Notes under the pieces: generated by a model
Database searches by the model: none
What the model saw: only the letters and a program-made list of their open reading frames with translations
What the model was told of the DNA's origin: nothing
Source of the DNA: Mycolicibacterium moriokaense
GTDB taxonomy: Bacteria > Actinomycetota > Actinomycetes > Mycobacteriales > Mycobacteriaceae
NCBI RefSeq assembly: GCF_003347205.1
Contig: NZ_QQBJ01000002.1
Coordinates: forward strand, 62,001-126,000
Length of the DNA: 64,000 nucleotides
Reading direction: 5' to 3'
Translations under genes and position numbers: made by a program
Shown here: positions 39,953 to 48,952 of the stretch, in pieces
Layout: the number at the start of each line of letters is the position of its first letter
How positions within the stretch are numbered: the first letter of the stretch is position 1

Positions 39953-39955
39953 TGA
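36047..39955 (+). CDS. Giant NTF2-like repeat protein, 3' part after frameshift
   Basis: 1302 residues in the frame that continues the repeat array. It opens in the middle of the A half of unit 5 (YGRDAQIADVRAIAELW) and holds the rest of unit 5 and units 6 to 9. It has no ribosome binding site or domain boundary at its first GTG, so it is best read as the continuation of the gene starting at 28419. Typical B-half motifs are FIDHR, SIDHRK, WIDRRR, FIDRRR and LLDHR. The stop TGA at 39953-39955 lies at the edge of a palindromic element. Confidence 0.8.
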   Translation: MVGAGVRYGRDAQIADVRAIAELWRSNVTSTVIATRGKRLALIRASYSDGDQGHETNVAEVLGIFEINAEGLLVAAVSFDADDTDSAFEELDARYAAGESAAWERAWSVIAGTYAGFNQRELPTTTPDWTFIDHRSLISTESRDLAAHIGSVWSSTPELDIYIETVHRLSGAGAIVTHVARGVTEAGFGVEWRMIHIYAVERTMISRCEMFDESDLDPALARFDELNRPAAAPLGNAASRVFARLQGCFAARDWVAMSEILADDACADDRHRVVRAEIRHGRDAAIESMKVAAGLGAESISSTVFATRGHGLALCRTRYSGRDQRPAAFHSEDLSIIELDSDDRVAAHVAFDVDDIDAAFEELDARYLSDEAAPHAQTWSTVMRMTAAFNRREFPAATTDFISIDHRKGAAFAPGELAGYLRATWDLTPHTTMYLEAVHRLSNLGAVFVNAAHGISRDGFAADRRIINVVTVQGELLSRVEIFDEDDLEAALARFDELTASASRLDNAATRQNAPIADAFNRRDLQRYLSAIDANARYEDRRKGLRNEGPVDAKFAHSFLFDAAESWRLEIEPVAIRGHRLALSQYAFRDADEADQPIAVEALLLTEVTDDQLIHGSVVFDADDIDAAFAELEAKYTAGEAAPHAATWSVITRSFAAFDNHELPSTALEWIDRRRVVGSGTSSLTETVQAAWDMTRGIRARIESVHRLNDDGAVITHSLHGTSLEGFDFEWRVVDVFTVDGDTIGRCEMFDEDDLDAALARFDELTAPVPRLENAATRRNTSIVDTINRRDLDAYLAEFGANARYDDRRQGLRNAGPVDSEFARGVLFLSPESWHLETEPVAVRGHRLALNRYASRDSIEADQPITVEMLVLVEVDDDGLVRKGVFFDPDDIDAAFDELDTWYLAGEAAPHADTWSAISRSFAAFESHEPPPTAFQFIDRRRLVGSGSGDLTETTQAAWEMTRNMRARIEAAHRLNDGGAVITHSVRGASKEGFDFELRIVDVFTVAGDAVSRCEMFDEADLDAALARFDELNTSMPRLDNAATRQVKIVGDAFNRRDLRGYLGAVDVNARHDDRRKGLRAEGPVDERFARALLFGAAESWRLTIETIAVRGDRLVLSRYDFRDTDEADQPIAIEMLGVEEVTGDQLVYRGVTFDTGDLDAAFEELETKYLAGEAARHAHAWSVIVNHHAMLNRHELTATAPELLDHRPLVNISAGDPTSKILEMWNFTPDLKLYIEAVHRLSDVGAVFTQVPHGSSQTGFGAEWRLIELVAIDGDRVSRCELFEESDLDAAIARFDELDRQ

Positions 39956-40002
39956 TTTCGGCGCGGCTGGTTACGCGTAGCGTGACCGCGCGCGCCGAAA
40001 TC
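39954..40002. repeat. TTCGGCG palindromic element, copy 3
   Basis: GATTTCGGCGCG (39954-39965) and CGCGCCGAAATC (39991-40002) are perfect 12-base arms, with GGTTACGCGTAGCGTGACC between them forming an inner stem. It starts inside the stop codon of the giant gene and ends 1 base before the era stop, between convergent genes. It is therefore probably a bidirectional terminator. Confidence 0.7.
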
Positions 40003-40003
40003 G

Positions 40004-40903
40004 CTAAAAGCCGAGCCGCCCCAGCTGTTTGGGGTCGCGCTGCCAGTTCTTCGCGATCTTCACTCGCAGGTCCAGATACACCTTGGTGCCGAGCAGTTTC
40101 TCGATCTGCGTGCGCGCCGCCGTACCCACCTCCCGCAACCGGGCACCGCCCTTGCCGATCACGATGCCCTTCTGGCTGTCGCGCTCGACGAAGAGGTTGG
40201 CGTGCACGTCGATCAGGTCGTCGCGACCCTCGCGCGGGCTGACCTCCTCGATGACCACCGCCAGCGAGTGCGGCAGTTCGTCGCGCACGCCTTCCAGTGC
40301 CGCTTCGCGGATCAGCTCGGCCATCAGCACTTCTTCGGGCTCGTCGGTGAGCTCGCCCTCGGGATAGAACGCGGGTCCAGGCGGAAGCTGTTGGACGAGT
40401 ACGCCGATCAGCGTGTCGACCTGCTCGCCGGTGGTCGCCGACACCGGCACGATCTCGGTGTCCTGGCCGACCAACTCGCTGACCGCGACCAGCTGCGCGG
40501 CCACCCGATCCCGTGGCACCTTGTCGATCTTGGTGACGATCGCGACCAGTGTCGTCTTCGGCGCGACGGCGCGGATCTGGTCGTAGATCCACCGGTCCCC
40601 CGGCCCGATCGCTTCGTCGGCGGGGATGCACAGCCCGATGACGTCGACCTCCGAATAGGTGTCCTTCACCAGGTCGTTGAGCCGCTGGCCGAGCAGCGTC
40701 CGCGGCCGGTGCAGACCCGGAGTGTCGACAAGCACGATCTGAAAGTCGTCGCGGTGCACGATGCCGCGGATGGTGTGCCGGGTGGTCTGCGGGCGGTTGG
40801 ACGTGATCGCCACCTTGGCGCCGACGAGCGCATTCATCAACGTCGACTTACCCGTGTTCGGCCTGCCTACGAAAGAGACGAAGCCGGAACGAAACTCGCT
40901 CAT
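40004..40903 (-). CDS. era: GTPase Era
   Basis: A 299-residue ribosome-assembly GTPase that binds 16S rRNA. It has G1 GRPNTGKST, G3 DTPGLH, a switch region with PQTTRHTIRG and G4 TKID. A C-terminal KH domain includes VIGKGGARLREVG. It is the last gene of the hrcA-to-era cluster and converges with the giant gene. Confidence 0.95.
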   Translation of the reverse strand: MSEFRSGFVSFVGRPNTGKSTLMNALVGAKVAITSNRPQTTRHTIRGIVHRDDFQIVLVDTPGLHRPRTLLGQRLNDLVKDTYSEVDVIGLCIPADEAIGPGDRWIYDQIRAVAPKTTLVAIVTKIDKVPRDRVAAQLVAVSELVGQDTEIVPVSATTGEQVDTLIGVLVQQLPPGPAFYPEGELTDEPEEVLMAELIREAALEGVRDELPHSLAVVIEEVSPREGRDDLIDVHANLFVERDSQKGIVIGKGGARLREVGTAARTQIEKLLGTKVYLDLRVKIAKNWQRDPKQLGRLGF

Positions 40904-40906
40904 AGC

Positions 40907-40970
40907 GCATCGAGTCTGCGGAGAGATCGCGATTGTCGCCGATTTCGCGATCCGTCTGCAGTTTCGATGC
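40907..40970. repeat. 64-base nested palindrome between cda-like gene and era
   Basis: Outer arms GCATCGA (40907-40913) and TCGATGC (40964-40970), together with inner arms GATCGCGA (40925-40932) and TCGCGATC (40945-40952), make a long interrupted hairpin. It occupies almost all of the 67 bases between two same-strand genes. It might be an mRNA processing or stabilising hairpin, or a dispersed element of a family different from the TTCGGCG one. Confidence 0.55.
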
Positions 40971-41291
40971 TCATGCGAGCACCGTCCCCGCGCGGTCCGT
41001 CACGATGATCGCCGCGTCGGCGGACAACTCGCGCACCGCCGCGACCCCGGCGTCGTCCGACGATCCGCCGACCAGCACGGCCGCCTCCAGACCCGTCGCG
41101 CCACTCGACACGGCGGCAGCCACCGCCGCCTGCAGCGCCGTCAGCGCCAGCGCGCCAAGCGCCACCGGCGCGCCCGCATACGTGCGGCCGTCCTGGTCGC
41201 GCACCGCCGCTCCGCTGCCGGCCTCGGCACGACCCATCGCGCCACGGGCCAGCGTGACCAGCTTGGCGTCCTCGGCGTCGAGTTCACTCAT
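40971..41291 (-). CDS. Cytidine deaminase-like protein (Rv2365c-like)
   Basis: A 106-residue protein related to the cytidine deaminase fold by overall pattern ([23 protein letters not shown], then a DAAIIVTD strand). The zinc-binding HAE and PCxxC motifs of active deaminases are absent, so catalysis is doubtful. ATG 41291 overlaps the end of the upstream CorC-like gene by 8 bases. It sits in the conserved ybeY-corC-cda-era order. Assignment rests mainly on that order. Confidence 0.65.
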   Translation of the reverse strand: MSELDAEDAKLVTLARGAMGRAEAGSGAAVRDQDGRTYAGAPVALGALALTALQAAVAAAVSSGATGLEAAVLVGGSSDDAGVAAVRELSADAAIIVTDRAGTVLA

Positions 41292-42576
41292 CGTCCACCT
41301 CCTCCTTCGGCGCGGCGGGGCTGACCAGCACGGTGCCGATGCGCACCCGGCCGCGGTGGTCCCGGCCGCCCTCGGCACGCAATTGCAGCCCATCCCAGGT
41401 CACCTCGGCGCCGGGCAGCGGCACGCGACCCAGTTCCAGCGCCAGCAGGCCGCCGACGGTGTCGACGTCGAGGTCCTCGTCGAACTCGACGTCGTACAGT
41501 TCGCTCAGGTCCTCGATCGGCAGTCGGGCCGATACGCGATAGCGCTTGTCGCCCAGTTCCTCAACGGGAGCCACCTCGTCGGTGTCGTACTCGTCGGCGA
41601 TCTCGCCGACGATCTCCTCCAGCACGTCCTCGATGGTCACCAGCCCGGCGATCGCGCCGTACTCGTCGACCAACAGCGCCATGTGGTTGCGGTCGCGTTG
41701 CATCTCGCGCAGCAACGCGTCCAACGGCTTGGAGTCGGGCACGAAGACCGGGGCGCGCATCACCGCCGAGACCTTGGTGTCACGGCCGCCGTTGTTCGAG
41801 TAATACGTCCGCTCGACGAGGTCCTTCAGATAAACGACGCCGACGACGTCGTCGACGTTCTCGCCGATCACCGGGATGCGGGAGTGCCCGCTGCGCACCG
41901 CGAGAGAGGTGGCCTGTCCCGCGGTCTTGTCGTTTTCGATCCAGACCATCTCGGTGCGCGGCACCATCACCTCGCGCGCCGGGGTGTCGCCGAGTTCGAA
42001 CACCGACTGGATCATCCGTCGCTCGTCATCGGCGACGACTCCGCTCTGCTGAGCCATGTCGACGACCTCGCGCAACTCGATCTCCGAGGCGAAGGGCCCG
42101 TTGCGGAACCCACGACCCGGCGTCAGCGCGTTACCGATCAACACGAGCAGTCGGCTGATCGGGGTCAGCAGCACCGAAATCGCCTGCAGCGGAACGGCAG
42201 CGCCCAGCGCGATCGTGTACGCGTTCTGCCTGCCCAGCGTGCGCGGGCCGACTCCGATCACCACGAAGCTGACGACGACCATGATCGCGGCCGCGGCGAC
42301 CAGGCCCCAGTCCAGGCCCAGGTGCTCATAGAGGTAGTCGACCAGCAGCGCCGTTGCGGTGATTTCGCACGCGATGCGCAGCAGCACAACGAGGTTGATG
42401 TAGCGGGGACGTTCCGTGATCACTCGCGCCAGCCGGACGGCACCCGGACGCTCGTCGCGCACCATCTCTTCGACGCGGGCGATCGACACCGTGCTGATGG
42501 CCGCGTCGATGGCCGCGAACAGCCCGCCGAAGCCGATCAGCGCGATCGCGCCGAGCAGCGAACCTATGCCGGTCAC
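41284..42576 (-). CDS. CNNM/CorC (hemolysin C) family CBS-domain protein
   Basis: A 430-residue inner-membrane protein. A DUF21/CNNM membrane domain with three to four helices spans residues 1-150. Two CBS domains (residues about 200-330, including [14 protein letters not shown] and [25 protein letters not shown]) precede a C-terminal CorC/HlyC transporter-associated domain. The family is linked to Mg2+/Co2+ export. GTG 42576 overlaps the ybeY stop by 4 bases. It equals Rv2366c by order. Confidence 0.88.
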   Translation of the reverse strand: MTGIGSLLGAIALIGFGGLFAAIDAAISTVSIARVEEMVRDERPGAVRLARVITERPRYINLVVLLRIACEITATALLVDYLYEHLGLDWGLVAAAAIMVVVSFVVIGVGPRTLGRQNAYTIALGAAVPLQAISVLLTPISRLLVLIGNALTPGRGFRNGPFASEIELREVVDMAQQSGVVADDERRMIQSVFELGDTPAREVMVPRTEMVWIENDKTAGQATSLAVRSGHSRIPVIGENVDDVVGVVYLKDLVERTYYSNNGGRDTKVSAVMRAPVFVPDSKPLDALLREMQRDRNHMALLVDEYGAIAGLVTIEDVLEEIVGEIADEYDTDEVAPVEELGDKRYRVSARLPIEDLSELYDVEFDEDLDVDTVGGLLALELGRVPLPGAEVTWDGLQLRAEGGRDHRGRVRIGTVLVSPAAPKEEVDDE

Positions 42577-43109
42577 GGTTCGTCGAAGTATCGAGACTTG
42601 TCCAGCAGCCGCCGATCCTTCTCGACCTGACGGTCCTGGTGGTATGCCTCGACCTGATCGGCCACCCACTCCTCCAGCAATTGGCGTTGCAGCGTGAACA
42701 TTTCCTTCTCTTCGGCGGGTTCTGCGTGGTCGTAGCCGAGCAGGTGCAGCACACCGTGCACCGTCAGCAGGGCGAGTTCCTGGCCCAGCGTGTGCCCGGC
42801 CGTCTTGGCCTGGTCGGCGGCGAATTGCGGGCACAGCACGATGTCGCCGAGCATCGACGGGCCCGGTTCGGGTGCGTCGGGCCGCCCGCCGGGTTCGAGC
42901 TCGTCCATCGGGAAGCTCATCACGTCGGTCGGGCCGGGCAGGTCCATCCAGCGCATGTGCAGGTCGGCCATCGCGGCTGTGTCGAGCAGCACCATCGAAA
43001 GCTCGGCAGCGGGATGGACTTTCATCTTCCGGATGACGAAGCGCGCGACGCTGACTAGTTCTTCTTCGGAGACGTCGACGCCGGACTCGTTGGAAACCTC
43101 AATACTCAT
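42573..43109 (-). CDS. ybeY: Endoribonuclease YbeY
   Basis: A 178-residue metal-dependent RNase acting in 16S rRNA 3'-end maturation and ribosome quality control. The zinc motif [11 protein letters not shown] is intact around residues 112-122. ATG 43109 was preferred to upstream codons because it fits the family length. It starts 16 bases after the phoH stop and overlaps the next gene. Confidence 0.94.
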   Translation of the reverse strand: MSIEVSNESGVDVSEEELVSVARFVIRKMKVHPAAELSMVLLDTAAMADLHMRWMDLPGPTDVMSFPMDELEPGGRPDAPEPGPSMLGDIVLCPQFAADQAKTAGHTLGQELALLTVHGVLHLLGYDHAEPAEEKEMFTLQRQLLEEWVADQVEAYHQDRQVEKDRRLLDKSRYFDEP

Positions 43110-43125
43110 GCTCGAACTTACCTGC

Positions 43126-44160
43126 TTATCGCCGCGGCCGATTGCCACCGGCGCGGCGTTGCGCCCGGTTCATCAGTCCCGGCTCTTCGAATCTTGCGTA
43201 GGCGTCTACGATTTCGCCAACCAACCGGTGTCGCACGACGTCGGAGCTGGTGAGCTCGGCGATGTGGATGTCTTCGACCCCGTCGAGGATCTGCACCGCT
43301 GAGCGCAGACCGGAGTTGGCGCCGCCGGGAAGGTCGATCTGCGTGATATCGCCTGTGACAACCATTTTCGAGCCGAAGCCGAGTCGGGTGAGGAACATTT
43401 TCATCTGCTCGCCGGTGGTGTTCTGCGCCTCGTCGAGAATGATGAATGCATCCGATATCGTGCGGCCACGCATGTACGCCAGCGGCGCCACCTCAATCAC
43501 ACCGGCGCTCATCAGCTTCGGGATCAACTCGGGATCCATCATGTCGTGCAGCGCGTCGTACAGCGGCCGCAGATACGGATCGATCTTCTCGCTCAGCGTG
43601 CCTGGCAGGAAGCCAAGGCGCTCACCGGCTTCCACCGCAGGCCGGGTGAGGATGATCCGCGACACCTGCTTGGTCTGCAGCGCGCGGACGGCTTTGGCCA
43701 TCGCCAGATACGTCTTACCGGTACCCGCGGGCCCGATGGCGAAAACGATGGTGTGCCCGTCGATGGCATCTACATACCGCTTCTGGTTCAGCGTCTTCGG
43801 GCGGATGGTCTTGCCGCGCCGCGACAGGATGTCCAGCGTGAGCACCTCGGCTGGCGATTCACCTTCGGTGCCGGTGAGCATCGCGACGCTGTGCCGCACC
43901 ACCTCCGGGGTCAGCGGTTGCCCGCTGGCCGCGATCGCGATCAGTTCGGAGATGACCCGCTCGGCCAGCGCCACATCGGCGGGTTCGCCGGACAGAGTGA
44001 GCGCGTTGCCGCGGGCGTGGATGTCGGCAGCCAGAACGCGCTCGAGCGCGCGCAGATTCTCGTCAGCGGAGCCGAGCAGGCCCACGACGAGGTCGGGCGG
44101 AACATTGATGCTGCTGCGGACGGGTGTCTCCGAGTCAGCGTTCGTCTCGCTGGGCGTCAC
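43126..44160 (-). CDS. phoH: PhoH-like ATPase
   Basis: A 344-residue P-loop protein of the PhoH family (PhoH1, Rv2368c-like), thought to act in RNA metabolism near YbeY. Walker A is [16 protein letters not shown], and Walker B is [21 protein letters not shown]. The N-terminal region before residue 100 resembles a KH-like domain. GTG 44160 begins after a 118-base gap from rsmE, which could hold its own promoter. Confidence 0.9.
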   Translation of the reverse strand: MTPSETNADSETPVRSSINVPPDLVVGLLGSADENLRALERVLAADIHARGNALTLSGEPADVALAERVISELIAIAASGQPLTPEVVRHSVAMLTGTEGESPAEVLTLDILSRRGKTIRPKTLNQKRYVDAIDGHTIVFAIGPAGTGKTYLAMAKAVRALQTKQVSRIILTRPAVEAGERLGFLPGTLSEKIDPYLRPLYDALHDMMDPELIPKLMSAGVIEVAPLAYMRGRTISDAFIILDEAQNTTGEQMKMFLTRLGFGSKMVVTGDITQIDLPGGANSGLRSAVQILDGVEDIHIAELTSSDVVRHRLVGEIVDAYARFEEPGLMNRAQRRAGGNRPRR

Positions 44161-44278
44161 GTGGGGTTTTCTGCCTGCTTTCCGGGTTCTTGCCGATATC
44201 GTTCGTGCTGGATACCCAGTTTACCGCCGCGCGCCTACCCGTCCCAATGTTTACCTGCGACGACGCCGGTAGACGACG

Positions 44279-45049
44279 TCAGTCCCAACGCCCGGTCAGC
44301 ACGCCCAGCGCTCCCAGCGCGACGGCCGCGGCCGTCGACGTTCGCAGCACCGTCGGCCCCAGCCGGACGGCCTTCGCGCCCGCCTCCGACAACGCGGCGA
44401 GTTCGTCCTCGGCGATACCGCCCTCCGGGCCGACCAGCAGCATCAGCGAATCAGCTTGCCTCAGAGACAGTTTGGTTAGCGGCTCCGAGGCCGACTCGTG
44501 CAACGCCAACACCGCCGCACCCGCGGAGACCGCCGCCCGGACCTGGGCAACCAACGCATCGGTGCTCAGCACACCGTCGACGGTCGGGATGTGCGGCCGA
44601 CGCGACTGACGGGCGGCCGCCCGGGCCACGGCGCGCCACCGCCGCAGCCCCTTGTCCGCCCGGCCGCCGTCCCAGCGCGCCACGCAGCGCTGCGCCTGCC
44701 AGGCCACGAACGCGTCGGCTCCCGCCTCGGCGGCCAGCTCGATGGCCAGCTCGGAGCGGTCGGATTTGGGCAGCGCCTGCACGACGGTGACCGTCGGCGT
44801 CGGAGGTTCGACGGTCCAGCGCTCCAGCACCCGGGCCGTCAGCCTGGCCTTGCCGACCTCGTCGATCACGCAATGCGCCACCACGCCCGCGCCGTCGGAC
44901 AGGTCAAGCTGTTCGCCGACCCTGATCCGGCGCACGTTGGCGGCGTGGAAACCCTCATCGCCGTCGACGACAACCGGGTCGTCGACCTCAGGCAGGGCGT
45001 CGACGTAGAAGAGTGCCCGATGAGCGCCTGCGCGAAGAGAATCAGGCAC
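44279..45049 (-). CDS. rsmE: 16S rRNA (uracil1498-N3)-methyltransferase RsmE
   Basis: A 256-residue SPOUT methyltransferase that methylates U1498 in the decoding region. A PUA-like N-terminal domain with [19 protein letters not shown] precedes the knot, whose SAM-binding loop is [14 protein letters not shown] and whose end is [13 protein letters not shown]. The GTG start lies 14 bases after the dnaJ2 stop, so the two genes are coupled. Confidence 0.93.
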   Translation of the reverse strand: MPDSLRAGAHRALFYVDALPEVDDPVVVDGDEGFHAANVRRIRVGEQLDLSDGAGVVAHCVIDEVGKARLTARVLERWTVEPPTPTVTVVQALPKSDRSELAIELAAEAGADAFVAWQAQRCVARWDGGRADKGLRRWRAVARAAARQSRRPHIPTVDGVLSTDALVAQVRAAVSAGAAVLALHESASEPLTKLSLRQADSLMLLVGPEGGIAEDELAALSEAGAKAVRLGPTVLRTSTAAAVALGALGVLTGRWD

Positions 45050-45063
45050 AGCTCATTCCGCCG

Positions 45064-46209
45064 TCAGCGGCCGGTGAAGGTCTCGCGAAGCCGGCTGAAC
45101 AGCCCGCCGCCGGAACTGCTCGTCTGGGCGGACTTCACCTCGGCGACGTCGCGGGTGCGGCGCTCCTTCAACTGGCGCAGCAGTTCGATGTCGTCGTGGT
45201 CCAGTCGCGCCGGGACGACGACGTCGATGTGGGCGTGAAGGTCACCGCGCACCCCGGACCGCAGGTGGGGCATGCCGTGGCCCCGCAGCGTGGTCACCGA
45301 TCCCGGCTGCGTGCCCGCGGCGACGGTGATCTCCGTCGGCCCGTCCAGGATCGCGTCGACGGTCACCGAGGTGCCCAACGCCGCGTCGACCATCGGCACC
45401 GAGACCGTGCAGTGCAGGTCGTCGCCGTCACGGACGAAGGTGTCGTGCTGTGATTCGTGGACCTCGACGTACAGGTCGCCCGCGGGCCCGCCGCCGGGAC
45501 CGACCTCGCCCTGCGCGGCCAGCCGCACTCGCATGCCGTCGCCGACGCCCGCGGGGATCTTGACGCTGATCTCGCGCCGGGCGCGCACCCGGCCGTCGCC
45601 GCCGCAGCGGTGGCACGGGTCCGGGATGACCTCGCCCACCCCGCCGCACACCGGGCACGGCCGCGACGTCATCACCTGACCGAGAAGCGAGCGCTGGACC
45701 GTCTGGATCTCGCCCTGGCCGCCGCACGTGTCGCAGGTGGCAGGCCGTGAGTTGCCATGCGTGCCCTTGCCCTGGCACAGGTCGCACAGCACGGCGGTGT
45801 CCACGGTGACCTGCTTGGTCACCCCGGTCGCGCACTCCTGCAGGTCCAGCCGCATCCGCAGCAGCGAGTCGGCGCCGGGCCGAACCCGCCCGATCGGCCC
45901 GCGGGAAGTGGCTCCACCGCCGAAGAAGGCCTCGAACACGTCGCCGAGGCCGCCGAAGCCGCCGAAGCCGTTGGCCCCCGCCGCGCCCGCGGACTCCAGC
46001 GGGTCGCCGCCGAGGTCGACGATGCGGCGCTTCTCCGGGTCGCTGAGCACCTCGTAGGCGACGCTGATCTCCTGGAAACGCGCCTGGGCCTCCTGGTCGG
46101 GGTTGACGTCGGGATGCAGTTCGCGGGCCAGCTTGCGGTACGCGCGCTTGATCTCCGAATCGCTCGCGCCCTTGCTCACCCCGAGCATGGCGTAATAGTC
46201 GCGTGCCAC
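45064..46209 (-). CDS. dnaJ2: Chaperone DnaJ (DnaJ2)
   Basis: A 381-residue type I Hsp40 co-chaperone of DnaK. The J domain has [11 protein letters not shown] with the HPD triad, followed by a Gly/Phe linker ([12 protein letters not shown]). Four zinc modules follow, [24 protein letters not shown] and CHRCGGDG, then the client-binding C-terminal domain. GTG 46209 gives the standard N-terminus [10 protein letters not shown]. It follows hrcA by 49 bases, as in other mycobacteria. Confidence 0.95.
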   Translation of the reverse strand: MARDYYAMLGVSKGASDSEIKRAYRKLARELHPDVNPDQEAQARFQEISVAYEVLSDPEKRRIVDLGGDPLESAGAAGANGFGGFGGLGDVFEAFFGGGATSRGPIGRVRPGADSLLRMRLDLQECATGVTKQVTVDTAVLCDLCQGKGTHGNSRPATCDTCGGQGEIQTVQRSLLGQVMTSRPCPVCGGVGEVIPDPCHRCGGDGRVRARREISVKIPAGVGDGMRVRLAAQGEVGPGGGPAGDLYVEVHESQHDTFVRDGDDLHCTVSVPMVDAALGTSVTVDAILDGPTEITVAAGTQPGSVTTLRGHGMPHLRSGVRGDLHAHIDVVVPARLDHDDIELLRQLKERRTRDVAEVKSAQTSSSGGGLFSRLRETFTGR

Positions 46210-46258
46210 TCCCTGACCTTCCCTACCGTTGCGACGGTTTGTTGCGTTCCTCGCGTGT

Positions 46259-47290
46259 CTACCGGTTACCCAGGACTTCGCCGATGTACAGAGCAACGGC
46301 GGCGACGTTGGCGATCGTTCCCGGATAGTCCATTCGAGTGGGCCCGAGCACACCCATGCCGCCGTAGACGGTCCCCATACTGCCGTAGGTCGTGGTGACC
46401 ACCGAAGTGCCCGCCATCTCCTCGGCCTCGGTCTCGTGTCCGATGCGGACCGTGACCTTACCCGCCTCCTGCTGGGCGGCCAGCAACCGCAGCACCACCA
46501 CCTGCTCCTCGAGCGCCTCGAGCACCGAGCGCAGCGACCCGCCGAAGTCGGCGGTGTTGCGGGTCAGGTTGGCGGTGCCGCCCAGCAGCAGCCGCTCTTC
46601 GGTGTGCTCGACCAGGGATTCCAACAGGACCGTCGCCGACCGACCGATCGCGTCGCCCAGCCCGCCGGTGCCGTCCATGTGGGCGGCCAGGTCGGACACC
46701 GCGACCGACGCCGCCGCCAGCCGCTTCCCCTCGAGCGCCTGGCCGAGCATCTCGCGCAGCTGGGAGACCTGGTGGTCGTCGATGGTGTCGCCGAGCTCGA
46801 CCATGCGCTGGTCCACCCGGCCGGAGTCGGTGATCACGACCAGGAGCAGCCGCGCGGGCGTCAACCCGACGACCTCCAGGTGGCGCACCGTGGACGTGGA
46901 CAGCGTCGGATACTGCACGATGGCGACCTGGCGGGTCAGCTGCGCCAGCAGCCGCACCGCGCGCCGCAGCACATCGTCGAGGTCAACGCCGGTTTCGAGG
47001 AATTTCAGGATCGCCGACCGCTCGGACGTCGACAGCGGCTTGATGTCGTCGAGCCGGTCGACGAACTCGCGGTAGCCCTTCTCGGTGGGCACCCGGCCCG
47101 AGCTGGTGTGCGGCTGGGTGATGTAGCCCTCGGCCTCCAGCACCGCCATGTCGTTGCGCACCGTGGCGCTGGACACCCCCAGGTTGTGCCGCTCGACGAG
47201 CGTCTTCGAGCCGATGGGCTCCTGCGTCGCCACGAAGTCGGCGACGATGGCGCGCAGCACCGCGAACCGACGGTCGTCGGCACTACCCAT
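46259..47290 (-). CDS. hrcA: Heat-inducible transcription repressor HrcA
   Basis: A 343-residue repressor of groE-type genes that binds CIRCE operators. The winged helix at the N-terminus includes [21 protein letters not shown] and [14 protein letters not shown]. The GAF-like domain follows. No CIRCE element is evident near its own promoter here. It is the first gene of the hrcA-dnaJ2-rsmE-phoH-ybeY-corC-cda-era cluster. Confidence 0.95.
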   Translation of the reverse strand: MGSADDRRFAVLRAIVADFVATQEPIGSKTLVERHNLGVSSATVRNDMAVLEAEGYITQPHTSSGRVPTEKGYREFVDRLDDIKPLSTSERSAILKFLETGVDLDDVLRRAVRLLAQLTRQVAIVQYPTLSTSTVRHLEVVGLTPARLLLVVITDSGRVDQRMVELGDTIDDHQVSQLREMLGQALEGKRLAAASVAVSDLAAHMDGTGGLGDAIGRSATVLLESLVEHTEERLLLGGTANLTRNTADFGGSLRSVLEALEEQVVVLRLLAAQQEAGKVTVRIGHETEAEEMAGTSVVTTTYGSMGTVYGGMGVLGPTRMDYPGTIANVAAVALYIGEVLGNR

Positions 47291-47483
47291 CTCGTCACCT
47301 CCTGGAACAATCCATTTTACGGTTACCAGCAGCGGCTATGCCGCCTCGCCGCCCCCTCGCGCCGCCGAGTCGCCGCTGGGTCGCCTCTGCGCGGCGTTCG
47401 CCTGGCGGATCACCCGGTTGCGACTAGCCTCTGATCATGGTGAAGCCGTCGCCACGCGGGGCAAGTCGAAGGATGGCGGGCAG

Positions 47484-47798
47484 GTGATCTTCAAAGGCGT
47501 TCTCGATGGCAAGCCGTATCCCAATCACGGGCTGACCTATCGACAATGGTCGCAGATACCGCCGCGGCAGATCCGCCTGGACGAGCTGGTGACCACGACG
47601 ACCGTGCTGCAGTTGGATCGGCTGCTGTCGGAGGATTCGACGTTCTACGGCGACCTGTTCCCGCATGCCGTGCGCTGGCGCGGGGTGATCTACCTCGAAG
47701 ACGGTCTGCACCGCGCGGTGCGCGCCGCGCTGCGCAACCGAATCGTGCTGCACGCCCGGGTTTTCGACATGGACATGCCCGTCGCGCAGCAGATCTAA
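47484..47798 (+). CDS. Conserved mycobacterial protein (Rv2375-like)
   Basis: A 104-residue soluble protein starting with IFKGVLDGKPYP. The C-terminal IYLEDGLHRAVRAALRNR resembles the DGxHR signature of ParB/Srx-like folds, and the TTVLQLDRLLSED helix precedes it. Position beside hrcA on the opposite strand matches Rv2375. GTG 47484 is chosen from the conserved N-terminus. I cannot name a function; the ParB-like hint is weak. Confidence 0.75.
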   Translation: MIFKGVLDGKPYPNHGLTYRQWSQIPPRQIRLDELVTTTTVLQLDRLLSEDSTFYGDLFPHAVRWRGVIYLEDGLHRAVRAALRNRIVLHARVFDMDMPVAQQI

Positions 47799-47901
47799 CT
47801 GCCGCGGTCGCGCCCGCAGGCCGGGCGCTTTTCTCCTCACGCCACCCAAACACCGGTGTCGGCACGATCGATCATGCTCAATCCAACCGAAAGGACTGCG
47901 T

Positions 47902-48219
47902 ATGAGAACCAAACGTGCCGTAATGCGCTCGGCAGCAGCGGTGTTGGCGGCCGCTGCGGCTCTTGCCGTGCTGCCCGTCATCAGCACGTCCGGCGTCGCC
48001 GCCGCCGATCCGGGTATCGGGTGGGGCGCGCCCGGACCCGGCATTCTGCCCGGACCGGGCCTGGGCGGTGTCGGTGGACCGCTCTCGGGCTTGGGTGTGC
48101 TGCCGGGCGCGGGCTTCGGGCTGCCCGGTGTCGGACTCGGGGGTGTCGGCGGGCCCGCGTCGGGACTCGGGGTGCTCCCCGGGGCCGGCTGGGGCCTTCC
48201 CGGACCGGGCATTTTGTAG
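47902..48219 (+). CDS. Secreted Gly/Pro-rich protein
   Basis: A 105-residue protein with a signal peptide ending near GVAAA (residues 30-34). The mature ~70 residues are almost only Gly, Pro, Leu, Val and Ala. They contain an internal duplication: GGVGGPxSGLGVLPGAG appears twice. GAAAGGAC precedes the ATG. It is likely cell-wall-associated or secreted, with no enzymatic features. Confidence 0.6.
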   Translation: MRTKRAVMRSAAAVLAAAAALAVLPVISTSGVAAADPGIGWGAPGPGILPGPGLGGVGGPLSGLGVLPGAGFGLPGVGLGGVGGPASGLGVLPGAGWGLPGPGIL

Positions 48220-48295
48220 CACCGATGAGCAGGCGTGCCGCGTCACCGCTCATGCTGACGCGGCACGTCCTGCTGCGGGGCGGGACGATGGTGGA

Positions 48296-48952
48296 ATGCG
48301 AGTTCTAGTCGTCGAGGACGAACGGCTGATGGCCGACGCAGTGGCGGAGGGTCTGCGTCGGCACGCGATGGCCGTCGACGTGGTCTACGACGGCGCGGCC
48401 GCCCTGGAGCGCACGGGAGTCAACGACTACGACGTCGTGGTGCTCGACCGCGACCTGCCCAAGGTGTCGGGCGACGAGGTGTGCAGAACCTTGACCGAAT
48501 CCGATGGGGCGACGCGCATTCTGATGCTGACGGCGGCCACCGCGGTCGTCGACCGGGTGGCCGGCCTGGGGCTGGGCGCAGACGACTACCTCGTCAAGCC
48601 GTTCGCGTTCGACGAACTGGTCGCAAGGATTCAAGCGCTGGCCCGCAGGGCGAGGCCGGCAGCTCCCCCGGTGTTGGAGCGCAACGGTATTCGGCTGGAC
48701 CCGCATCAGCGCGCGGTGACCCGCGACGGCACACCGATCTCGTTGTCCCGCAAGGAGTTCGCCGTGCTCACCGAGCTGTTGCTCGCCGACGGCGGTTTCG
48801 TGTCGGCGGAACATCTGCTGGAAAAGGCGTGGGACGAACACATCGACCCGTTCACCGGCGTGGTCCGCTACACCATCATGATGGTGCGCCGAAAACTGGG
48901 CGATCCGCCGGTGATCGACACCGAGCCCGGCGTGGGATACCGGCTCCGATGA
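48296..48952 (+). CDS. OmpR-family response regulator
   Basis: A 218-residue regulator. The receiver domain has the acidic pocket (VVEDERL), the phosphoacceptor Asp in VVVLDRDLPK, and Lys in YLVKPFAFDEL. The C-terminal winged helix includes LSRKEFAVLTELLLADGG and the recognition region TGVVRYTIMMVRRKLG. It overlaps the kinase gene by 4 bases (ATGA). Which genes it controls is unknown; the adjacent secreted or hemophore-like genes are candidates. Confidence 0.9.
   Translation: MRVLVVEDERLMADAVAEGLRRHAMAVDVVYDGAAALERTGVNDYDVVVLDRDLPKVSGDEVCRTLTESDGATRILMLTAATAVVDRVAGLGLGADDYLVKPFAFDELVARIQALARRARPAAPPVLERNGIRLDPHQRAVTRDGTPISLSRKEFAVLTELLLADGGFVSAEHLLEKAWDEHIDPFTGVVRYTIMMVRRKLGDPPVIDTEPGVGYRLR

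Noticed and set aside
46210-47340. CIRCE operator near hrcA or dnaJ2
   Set aside because: I found no TTAGCACTC-N9-GAGTGCTAA-like repeat in the gaps beside hrcA; HrcA targets are probably elsewhere.
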